Assembly (NCBI RefSeq): GCF_027625995.1
Contig: NZ_CP115396.1
Location: 4,092,501-4,156,500, forward strand
Source: Hymenobacter yonginensis
Lineage (GTDB): Bacteria; Bacteroidota; Bacteroidia; Cytophagales; Hymenobacteraceae
Direction: 5' to 3'
DNA: 64,000 nucleotides
In this document: positions 57,660 to 64,000 of the stretch, piece after piece
Layout: each line of letters starts with the position of its first letter
Position numbering within the stretch: the stretch's first letter is position 1
Notes under the pieces: generated by a model
What the model was told of the DNA's origin: nothing
Databases searched by the model: none
The model's input: only the letters and a program-made list of their open reading frames with translations
Translations under genes and position numbers: made by a program

Positions 57660-58619
57660 TCACTTTGCCCGGTGGATGATGAAGACGCCGGCTAGGATGA
57701 TGACCATGCCCAGCAGGTGCCAGAGGTTGAAGGCTTCGCCGTCGAGCACGCCCCAGGTGAGGGCCACGATGGGAATGAGGTAGGTGTTGGAGGCCGCGAA
57801 TAGCGTGGTGCTTTGCTGAATCAGCTTGTTGAAGAGCACCATGGCCACGGCCGTGCTCATGGTGGCCAGCAGCGCAATGTAGCCGAGGGCCGTCCAGGCG
57901 CCCGGCACGGTGGCTAGCTTGTGCGTGAAATCGGAGACGCCGAATAGGTACAGCAGCCCCAGCGGCCCGATGCTGAGCAGCGTGAGGCTGGTGACGGCCA
58001 CCGGCGACGGGCCGTGCAGGTGCTGCTTTATCACGTTCACGCTGATGCCGTAGCCGATGGTGGCGGCCACGATGTAGAGCCCGTACCAGGCGTTGGAGTC
58101 GCCGGAGGGCGTGGCCGCGCCGCCGCTGCCGCCCAGCAGCATCAGCACCACTGTGCCCACGAGGCCCAGTGCAATGCCCAGCACCCGCAAACTGGTGAGC
58201 TTCTGCCCAAACAGCACCGCGCCCACCACCAGCGTAAACACGGCCGTCAGGCCATTGAGCACCCCGGCCAGGCCCGAGGCCAGCTTGGTTTCGGCGTAGG
58301 CGAAAAGAAAGGCCGGGAAAAACGTGCCCACCACCCCGCTCAGCAGCAGCCACTTGTAGCGCTCGGCATCGACGCGGCGCACGTTGCGGAGCGCAAACGG
58401 CAGCAGCAGCAGCGCCGCAATGCTCACCCGCGCCGCCCCCAGTTCCATGGCCGAAAACACCACCAGTCCCTTCTTCATCAAGATAAACGAGGTGCCCCAG
58501 ATGGTGGCCAGCACCAAAAGCAGCCCCCAGGCCGAAGCCGTAATTCGCTGCGGCGGTGGCGGCGCTACGGGCGGCAGGGTAGGAGCGGTGGCAACGGCCG
58601 GAGCAGGAGGGGTGGGCAT
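57660..58619 (-). CDS. EamA family (DMT) transporter
   Basis: A 319-residue inner-membrane protein with ten predicted transmembrane helices in two EamA repeats (about 30-165 and 175-315). WGTSFILMKKGLVVFSA near the N-terminus is the EamA signature. Members export amino acids, nucleosides or metabolites; the substrate is unknown. Residues 1-25 are a Pro/Ala-rich tail before the first helix. The ATG at 58619 is preferred over 58667, which would extend into a repeat-adjacent segment. Convergent with lpxR. Confidence 0.85.
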   Translation of the reverse strand: MPTPPAPAVATAPTLPPVAPPPPQRITASAWGLLLVLATIWGTSFILMKKGLVVFSAMELGAARVSIAALLLLPFALRNVRRVDAERYKWLLLSGVVGTFFPAFLFAYAETKLASGLAGVLNGLTAVFTLVVGAVLFGQKLTSLRVLGIALGLVGTVVLMLLGGSGGAATPSGDSNAWYGLYIVAATIGYGISVNVIKQHLHGPSPVAVTSLTLLSIGPLGLLYLFGVSDFTHKLATVPGAWTALGYIALLATMSTAVAMVLFNKLIQQSTTLFAASNTYLIPIVALTWGVLDGEAFNLWHLLGMVIILAGVFIIHRAK

Positions 58620-58657
58620 GGGCGGGAAACTTGATCCGGCAGAACCGGAATAAAGAA

Positions 58658-58757
58658 AGAACGTCATGCTGAGCTTGCCGAAGCATCTCTACCGCTGGCT
58701 AACTTTCTTGATTAGCACTGCGGTAGAGATGCTTCGGCAAGCTCAGCATGACGTTCT
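58658..58757. repeat. Long inverted repeat (GTCATGCTGAG subtype, copy 8)
   Basis: AGAACGTCATGCTGAGCTTG at the left end and its exact complement at the right end, with CTACCGC and GCGGTAG inside. The arms match over about 38 bases. It lies between the minus-strand EamA and dusB genes. Confidence 0.92.
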
Positions 58758-58769
58758 AATGATAAAGAA

Positions 58770-59759
58770 CTACCCCACCAAAACCGGCTCGGCGGCAATG
58801 ATTTCGTTGAGGATGGCGTGTACTTCCTCGATGGAGTCGGTTTCGACGAGGCGCATGCGCCACTGCTTGGCGCCTTCGAGGCCGCGGAAGTACTGGGCGT
58901 AGTGGCGGCGCATCTCGAAGATGCCCACGCGCTGGCCTTTCCACTCGATGCTTTTCTCGAAGTGCATGCGGCACATGTTCACGCGTTCCTCCACGGTGGG
59001 CGGGGCCAGCAGCTCGCCGGTGGCCACAAAGTGCTTCACCTCCCGGAAAATCCAGGGGTAGCCGATGCTGGCGCGCCCAATCATCACGCCATCCACGCCG
59101 TAGCGGTTTTTGTACTCCACCGCCTTCTGCGGCGAGTCGATGTCGCCGTTGCCGAAGATGGGGATGTGGATGCGCGGGTTGTTCTTGATGGCCGCAATCA
59201 GGCGCCAGTCGGCGTCGCCTTTGTACATCTGCACGCGGGTGCGGCCGTGCACCGTGAGGGCCGCAATGCCAATGTCCTGCAGACGCTCGGCCACGTCCTC
59301 TACGTTTTTGGTGTTTTCGTCCCAACCGAGGCGGGTTTTCACGGTCACGGGCAGGTGGGTGTTGCGCACCACGGCGCTGGTCATTTCCACCATCTTCGGC
59401 ACGTCGCGGAGAAGGGCGGCGCCGGCACCGCGGCAGGCCACCTGCTTCACGGGGCAGCCGTAGTTGATGTCGATGAGGTCGGGGCCGGCCAGCGTGCTGA
59501 TGCGGGCGCACTCGCCCATCGTCTCCACGTCGGAGCCGAAGAGCTGAATGCCGATGGGCCGCTCGTAGTCGAACACGTCGAGCTTCTTGCGGCTTTTGGC
59601 AGCGTCGCGGATGAGGCCTTCCGAGGAGATGAACTCGGTGTACATCAAATCGGCTCCGTTGGCCTTGCAGACCGCCCGGAAAGGCGGGTCCGACACGTCC
59701 TCCATGGGCGCGAGCAGCAACGGAAAATCAGGCAAAGCAATGTCGCGGATGTAGACCAC
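58770..59759 (-). CDS. dusB: tRNA-dihydrouridine synthase
   Basis: A 329-residue flavoenzyme that reduces uridines in the D-loop of tRNA. Signatures: LLLAPMEDVSDPPFR at the N-terminus, INYGCPVKQVACRGAGAALL with the catalytic Cys of GCP, VHGRTRVQMYKG, and the FMN phosphate loop FGNGDI and GVMIGRASIGYPWIF. It is closest in shape to DusB. The start codon is GTG at 59759. Confidence 0.93.
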   Translation of the reverse strand: MVYIRDIALPDFPLLLAPMEDVSDPPFRAVCKANGADLMYTEFISSEGLIRDAAKSRKKLDVFDYERPIGIQLFGSDVETMGECARISTLAGPDLIDINYGCPVKQVACRGAGAALLRDVPKMVEMTSAVVRNTHLPVTVKTRLGWDENTKNVEDVAERLQDIGIAALTVHGRTRVQMYKGDADWRLIAAIKNNPRIHIPIFGNGDIDSPQKAVEYKNRYGVDGVMIGRASIGYPWIFREVKHFVATGELLAPPTVEERVNMCRMHFEKSIEWKGQRVGIFEMRRHYAQYFRGLEGAKQWRMRLVETDSIEEVHAILNEIIAAEPVLVG

Positions 59760-59816
59760 GGGTAGGGGAGTTAGCGGATTTTACGCAAATTTACGTCTTT
59801 CAGCGTCTTGGCAGCA

Positions 59817-59910
59817 GAACGTCATTCCGAACGGAGTGAGGAATCTCGCTGGTGTAGCAGAATCAGTTAGTACACTAGCGAGATTCCTCACTCCGTTCGG
59901 AATGACGTTT
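59817..59910. repeat. Long inverted repeat (GTCATTCCGAAC subtype, copy 9)
   Basis: Left arm GAACGTCATTCCGAACGGAG then TGAGGAATCTCGCT; the right arm is the complement. The loop is GGTGTAGCAGAATCAGTTAGTACACT. It lies between divergent dusB and the CPBP protease gene, where both promoters should be, so it may influence them. Confidence 0.92.
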
Positions 59911-59944
59911 TAGAATGACACTACGCACTAAGCACCAATTGCCC

Positions 59945-60991
59945 ATGAAAGGTTTCGTGTCCAGCCGCTTGCACCCAGCGGCCAATCTGCTGTTGCTGGT
60001 GGGGCTGATGCTGCTGGCGTTCTGTATTGGCAGCTTTCTGGTGATGGTGTTCAACTACCTGCTGTTTGGGGTGGGGCTGCGCGAGATTGGCGACGTCACG
60101 AAGGAGCCCTCGGGCCATCCGCAGGGCTGGGGCGTGTCGATGCTCAGCCAGGGCGTGCTGCTGTTGGTGGGGTTTGGCGGGGCCGCGCTGGCTTTGCCGC
60201 GCCTCACCGGCTATTCGCTTGCCGACTATTTCACGCCGCGCCGGCCGGTGCCGCTGGAGTGGCTGCTGGCTGCCGCCGGCCTCATCATTCTGAGCGTGCC
60301 CTTCATGTCGGGGCTGATTGAGTGGAACGCCGGCGCGCACTTTCCGGGCTTTCTGAAAGGCTGGGAAGCCGAGGCCCGCGAGATGGAAGACCGCGCCCAA
60401 GACCTGACGCGCTACCTCACGCAGTTCAGCACCGCCACCCGGTTTGTGGTGGGGCTGGTAGTAATTGGTGTGGTGCCGGCCATCAGCGAGGAGCTGGTGT
60501 TCCGGGGCGTGGTGCAGCGTAACTTGGTACAGTGGACTGGCTCGCGCCACGTGGGCATCTGGCTGGCGGCGGCCGTATTCAGCGCCATTCACTTTCAGTT
60601 CTTCGGCTTCGTGCCGCGCTTTGTGCTGGGGCTGGTGCTGGGCTACTTATATGAGTGGAGCGGCAACATTCTGGTGCCCATGGCGGCCCACTTCACCCAG
60701 AATGCCTTCCAGATCATCCTGCTCTACGCCCAGCAGCGCGGCGCGCTGGCCGGCGCCGGCTTCGACCCCGACTCGACGGAGGCGCTGCCGTGGTGGTGGC
60801 AGGTGGTGTCGTTGCTGCTGAGCGGGGCGGTGCTGTGGCTGCTCTACAAGCGTACCCGCGAGCTGCGCCCCGACCCTTTGCCCACCCAGATGCACACGCT
60901 TGGCAGTGGCGGCATGGCTATTGCCCGGCCCACAACGCCGCCCCCCGCCGCCCGTACCATCAGCCACGACGGCGTGGATACCACCCGGTAG
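59945..60991 (+). CDS. CPBP family intramembrane metalloprotease
   Basis: A 348-residue protein with about eight transmembrane helices of the Rce1/CAAX-protease-like (Abi) family. The catalytic residues are visible: E182/E183 and R187 in AISEELVFRG, H216 in FSAIHFQFF, and H249 in AAHFTQNAF. The family processes membrane substrates or is a self-immunity protein. A Pro/Thr-rich tail follows residue 310. The start at 59945 is chosen over one 30 bases upstream in the repeat. It is 67 bases upstream of cdsA. Confidence 0.87.
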   Translation: MKGFVSSRLHPAANLLLLVGLMLLAFCIGSFLVMVFNYLLFGVGLREIGDVTKEPSGHPQGWGVSMLSQGVLLLVGFGGAALALPRLTGYSLADYFTPRRPVPLEWLLAAAGLIILSVPFMSGLIEWNAGAHFPGFLKGWEAEAREMEDRAQDLTRYLTQFSTATRFVVGLVVIGVVPAISEELVFRGVVQRNLVQWTGSRHVGIWLAAAVFSAIHFQFFGFVPRFVLGLVLGYLYEWSGNILVPMAAHFTQNAFQIILLYAQQRGALAGAGFDPDSTEALPWWWQVVSLLLSGAVLWLLYKRTRELRPDPLPTQMHTLGSGGMAIARPTTPPPAARTISHDGVDTTR

Positions 60992-61058
60992 CGCCTTTCC
61001 CGTTTCACTCTCTCCCTCCTGACTTCGGCGCGCCCCGCCCGCCCTTACGCTCCCTCCC

Positions 61059-62006
61059 TTGTCCGATACCGTTACCACTGCCTCCACCGACCCCGCCGCA
61101 CCCGGCAAAAAGCCCATGTCCAACCTCGCGCAGCGGGTCGTTTTCGGGCTGATTGGGGCCGCCATGCTGTTGGGCAGCATCTGGTACAGTGCCTGGACGT
61201 TCGCCCTGTTTTTCGGGGCCGTGCAGATGCGGATGCTGTGGGAGTTCTACCGCATGATGCGCGAAGCTGGCTACAAACCGGCCGCGCTGCTGGGTGGGGG
61301 GATTAGCATCATAATATTCGCGTCGCTCTTCCTGGTACAGACCGGGGCAACCACAGCTACCGGCCTGAGCTATGTGGAGCCAGGCTGGCACACCGTCATA
61401 TATCCCGGCAGTAGAATAGGAGCGTTGTTGGGTTTGCCGTTGCTGCTGCTGCCCACCATCCTCATCCTGCGCGAAATGGCGGCCTGGCCCCGCGAGAATC
61501 AGAATTTCTCGCCGTTTTCCAACGTGGGCGTGGCGTTGCTGGGCTTGCTCTACGTGAGCTTACCCATGAGCCTGCTCAACGTGGTGGCCTTCACCGAAAC
61601 CGGCTACGACTACCGCCGCGTGCTGGCGCTGCTGTTCCTGGTCTGGTCTTCCGATACGGGTGCCTACGCGGCCGGCAAAACCTTCGGCAAGCACAAGCTG
61701 GCCCCAAAAATCTCGCCCGGCAAAACCTGGGAGGGCGCCATCGGGGGCTTCCTGCTGACGCTGGCCATGGGCTGGGCGCTGGGCTACCTGCTGCCCGAAC
61801 TCTCGCTGACCTACCGCCTCGTGGTGGCTACGGCCGTGGCCATCTTCGGCCCCCTCGGCGACCTAGCCGAATCCATGCTCAAGCGCAGCGTGGGCGTGAA
61901 GGATTCCGGCCGCATCATGCCCGGCCACGGCGGCCTGCTCGACCGGTTCGATGCCTTCCTGTTTATTCTGCCGGTGCTGGCGCTGCTGCAGCTGCTCTGG
62001 GGCTGA
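61059..62006 (+). CDS. cdsA: Phosphatidate cytidylyltransferase
   Basis: A 315-residue membrane enzyme that makes CDP-diacylglycerol from phosphatidate and CTP, the branch point of phospholipid synthesis. The C-terminal signature is complete: SMLKRSVGVKDSG followed by GHGGLLDRFD. WSSDTGAYAAGKTFGKHKLAP and ISPGKTWEGAIGGF are further family motifs. About eight helices. The start codon is TTG at 61059. It lies upstream of gdh and psd. Confidence 0.93.
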   Translation: MSDTVTTASTDPAAPGKKPMSNLAQRVVFGLIGAAMLLGSIWYSAWTFALFFGAVQMRMLWEFYRMMREAGYKPAALLGGGISIIIFASLFLVQTGATTATGLSYVEPGWHTVIYPGSRIGALLGLPLLLLPTILILREMAAWPRENQNFSPFSNVGVALLGLLYVSLPMSLLNVVAFTETGYDYRRVLALLFLVWSSDTGAYAAGKTFGKHKLAPKISPGKTWEGAIGGFLLTLAMGWALGYLLPELSLTYRLVVATAVAIFGPLGDLAESMLKRSVGVKDSGRIMPGHGGLLDRFDAFLFILPVLALLQLLWG

Positions 62007-62162
62007 TTTCCGGGTTTCGGTAGATTTATTTCGCGGCCAGCCTCACCCAGGGCTGGCCGTTGCCGTTGAACGGTTCTGCTATCAACAGCACAAACCGAGC
62101 AGGGCTGCGGCGAGGCCTTCAACTACCAAAATCCACTCGCCCGCAACTCCACGTAAACCGTT

Positions 62163-62170
62163 TACCTTTG
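62163..62170 (+). promoter_or_regulatory. -7 box candidate for the glutamate dehydrogenase gene
   Basis: TACCTTTG fits TAnnTTTG and lies 88 bases before the ATG; no clear TTG at the expected distance. Confidence 0.45.
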
Positions 62171-62258
62171 ACGCCACAAATTCCCGCATAGCCGGCGGCG
62201 CATCCCCCGCAAAACCGGCCGTGTTATCCCCACCACCACCCCCAAACCCCCACTCCGC

Positions 62259-63548
62259 ATGGCTGCCACCACGGTGTACAAAGAACCGGCCCCTAGAGTA
62301 GATGCCGAAAATCCGCTCGAATCCATGATGTCGCGCTTCAACGTGGCCACCGAGATTCTCGGCCTCGATGAAGAAACCTACGACGTACTCAAAGCCCCTG
62401 ACAAGCAGGTTATCGTGCACATTCCCGTCACGATGGACAACGGCAAAGTGCGCGTGTTCGAAGGCTACCGCGTGGTGCACAACACCATCCTGGGCCCCTC
62501 GAAAGGCGGCATCCGCTACGACAAAAACGTGCACCTCGACGAGGTGAAGGCCCTGGCGGCCTGGATGACCTGGAAGTGCGCCGTGGTAGACATTCCGTAC
62601 GGCGGTGCCAAGGGCGGCATCATCTGCGACCCCACGAGCATGAGCGCCGGCGAAATCGAGCGCCTGACCCGCGGCTACACGCTGGCCCTGAAAGACGTTT
62701 TCGGTCCTGATAAAGATATTCCGGCCCCCGACATGGGCACCGGCCCGCGCGAAATGGCGTGGCTGATGGACGAGTTCAGCAAGACGGTGGGCGCTACCTC
62801 GCCGGCTGTCGTGACGGGCAAGCCACTGGTAATGGGTGGCTCGCTGGGCCGCACCGAGGCTACCGGCCGCGGCGTGATGGTGTCGGCGCTGGCCGCCCTC
62901 AAAAAGCTGAACCTCAACCCCAACGAGGTATCGGCCGCCGTGCAGGGCTTCGGCAACGTGGGCTCCTGGGCTGCCAAGCTCCTGAGCGAGCAGGGCGTGA
63001 AAATCAAGTGCGTGTCGGACGTAAGCGGCGCGTACTGGAACGACAACGGCATCAACATTGATGATGCCGTGGCCTACAAAAACGCCCACAAAGGCCGCCT
63101 CGACGGTTTCACCGGCGCCACCCTCATGGACAACGCCGACGACCTGCTGACTTCCGACGTGGACGTGCTGGTACCGGCTGCCGTGGAAGACGTCATTACC
63201 GAGCACAACGCCCACGCCATTAAGGCCAAGCTGATTGTGGAAGGCGCCAACGGCCCGACTTCGGCCTCCGCCGACCCCATCATCAACGAGAAAGGCATCA
63301 TGGTGGTGCCCGACATCCTAGCCAACTCGGGCGGCGTGACGGTTTCCTACTTCGAGTGGGTGCAGAACCGCCAGGGTTTCAAATGGACCGAGGAAATGGT
63401 GACCGAGCGCGCCGACCGGATCATGTCCGACGCGTTTGAGAAGGTGTACGCCACCAGCCAGAAATACAACATCCCGATGCGCATCGCGGCCTACGTGGTA
63501 GCTATCGACAAAGTGGCCCAGACCTACCGCTTCCGCGGCGGCTTCTAA
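62259..63548 (+). CDS. gdhA: Glutamate dehydrogenase (Glu/Leu/Phe/Val dehydrogenase family)
   Basis: A 429-residue enzyme that interconverts glutamate and 2-oxoglutarate plus ammonia. K106 (MTWKCA) and K118 (GGAKGG) have the family's 12-residue spacing, PAPDMGTGPREM holds the catalytic Asp, and GFGNVGSWA is the Rossmann motif. The length and PYGGAKGGIICDP segment fit hexameric GDH of the NAD-type group. Coenzyme cannot be read with certainty. It lies between cdsA and psd. Confidence 0.92.
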   Translation: MAATTVYKEPAPRVDAENPLESMMSRFNVATEILGLDEETYDVLKAPDKQVIVHIPVTMDNGKVRVFEGYRVVHNTILGPSKGGIRYDKNVHLDEVKALAAWMTWKCAVVDIPYGGAKGGIICDPTSMSAGEIERLTRGYTLALKDVFGPDKDIPAPDMGTGPREMAWLMDEFSKTVGATSPAVVTGKPLVMGGSLGRTEATGRGVMVSALAALKKLNLNPNEVSAAVQGFGNVGSWAAKLLSEQGVKIKCVSDVSGAYWNDNGINIDDAVAYKNAHKGRLDGFTGATLMDNADDLLTSDVDVLVPAAVEDVITEHNAHAIKAKLIVEGANGPTSASADPIINEKGIMVVPDILANSGGVTVSYFEWVQNRQGFKWTEEMVTERADRIMSDAFEKVYATSQKYNIPMRIAAYVVAIDKVAQTYRFRGGF

Positions 63549-63693
63549 CCGCTTCGCCTCCCGCAGATCAGGCGGCTTTTGCTGAGTGCTTCGGTGAAAT
63601 CAGTGTCTGATGGCGGCGGGGCGCGCTGTAGTGGCCTATCTGGCCGCCGCTGCTTATATTTGCTTTCGGATAGCCCGGGCCGGTGGCTCGGGC

Positions 63694-63701
63694 TATCTTT
63701 G
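63694..63701 (+). promoter_or_regulatory. -7 box candidate upstream of psd
   Basis: TATCTTTG fits TAnnTTTG, 117 bases before the psd ATG. A second match, TATATTTG, is at 63655-63662. No clear TTG box for either. Confidence 0.35.
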
Positions 63702-63773
63702 TGTCAGCTGAACCCAACCGGGCTGCCGGGATGGTACCGAGGGTCGGGCGCGTACTTTTATTTTTAGAAAGTC

Positions 63774-63815
63774 GTCTGAATCAGCGAAATCAACGTAATC
63801 AGCGCAAATCTGCGA
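63774..63815. repeat. ATCAGCG / AATCTGCG direct repeats before psd
   Basis: Units GAATCAGCG, AAATCAACG, TAATCAGCG and CAAATCTGCG follow one another directly before the psd ATG. They resemble the CATCTGCG series at 9273-9314. Confidence 0.5.
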
Positions 63816-63818
63816 TAC

Positions 63819-64000
63819 ATGAAGATTCATAAAGAAGGGCGACGGATACTGTTCTTTACCCTGCTGGCGCTGCTGGCTATCAACCTGCTGCTGTTTCGCG
63901 TGAATGCGCGTAACCTGCTGTTCAACCAGATTTTTGCCGGTGCCTCGGTAGTGGCGTTTCTGATTCTGCTGCAGTTTTTCCGGAGCCCGGCGCGCCGCCT
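63819..64000 (+). CDS. psd: Phosphatidylserine decarboxylase (5' part, cut by window edge)
   Basis: The first 60 codons of a protein starting MKIHKEGRRILFFTLL, with two hydrophobic segments and RSPARR near the cut. This N-terminus is typical of the Bacteroidota phosphatidylserine decarboxylase of the archaeal-type (short) group, which makes phosphatidylethanolamine. The position near cdsA supports this, because the two enzymes act in the same phospholipid branch. The serine-cleavage site of the enzyme lies outside the window, so the call rests on the N-terminus and context. Confidence 0.7.
   Translation, partial: MKIHKEGRRILFFTLLALLAINLLLFRVNARNLLFNQIFAGASVVAFLILLQFFRSPARR

Noticed and set aside
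63579-63767. 62-residue frame between gdhA and psd
   Set aside because: Composition is Ser/Gly/Leu-rich with no family resemblance, and it covers two TAnnTTTG promoter-like boxes for psd.

Overview
The window looks like a chromosomal segment from a high-GC member of the Bacteroidota, most likely Hymenobacter or a close relative in the Cytophagales. Reasons: several genes belong to Bacteroidota-typical families (PorE-like OmpA lipoprotein, DUF4476, DUF4293, DUF1573, YbbR, a T9SS-type C-terminal domain, leucine dehydrogenase, long NusB); -7 boxes fit the Bacteroidota TAnnTTTG pattern; start codons rarely have a Shine-Dalgarno; and intergenic regions are full of long inverted repeats. I count 49 intact protein genes, one small uncertain one, one gene cut by the right edge, one frameshifted transposase and five tRNA genes. 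No rRNA, CRISPR array or prophage was seen. The genus is an inference; a 16S or whole-genome comparison would settle it.

Layout. 1-6.4 kb: paaZ, a crotonase-fold enoyl-CoA isomerase/hydratase, tRNA-Phe, and two Fe-S genes that together resemble a split membrane EtfD. 6.5-10.9 kb: envelope proteins (PorE-like OmpA lipoprotein, DUF4476) and DUF4293. 11-17.3 kb: thiolase (pcaF/paaJ type), GNAT, truA, an MdlB-like ABC half-exporter, a GyrI-like protein and a beta-barrel. 17.5-24.8 kb: two tRNA-Pro genes, fbaA, a minimal T9SS-type secreted protein, an FAD oxidoreductase, a GT39-like membrane protein, and an MdlA-like ABC half-exporter. 25-32.1 kb: a housekeeping run in one direction (leucine dehydrogenase, nusB, ytxH, isocitrate dehydrogenase, DUF1573, yajC, ybbR, coaE). 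32.3-42.2 kb: GNAT-fold protein, twin tRNA-Val, AsmA, TerB-like, MuiA, MscS, a second Glu/Leu/Phe/Val dehydrogenase and an ArsR regulator. 42.5-50.2 kb: hemA, divergent histidine kinase, lipocalin lipoprotein, two paralogous Cys-pair/carboxypeptidase-regulatory proteins, amino-acid permease. 50.3-56.5 kb: a 1817-residue DUF4011-helicase-Vsr-DUF3320 protein (Hhe-like antiphage candidate), then a frameshifted REP-associated transposase and its REP pair. 56.5-64 kb: LpxR-like, EamA, dusB, CPBP protease, cdsA, gdh and the start of psd.

How they work together. The paa/beta-oxidation genes feed acyl-CoA breakdown, and the EtfD-like pair could pass the electrons to quinone. YajC, the PorE-like lipoprotein, AsmA, LpxR, CdsA and Psd are envelope functions. 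Three amino-acid dehydrogenases of one superfamily sit within 38 kb. Most notable are the Hhe-like defence candidate beside a decayed RAYT, and at least nine long intergenic hairpins whose arms differ between copies but match within each copy.
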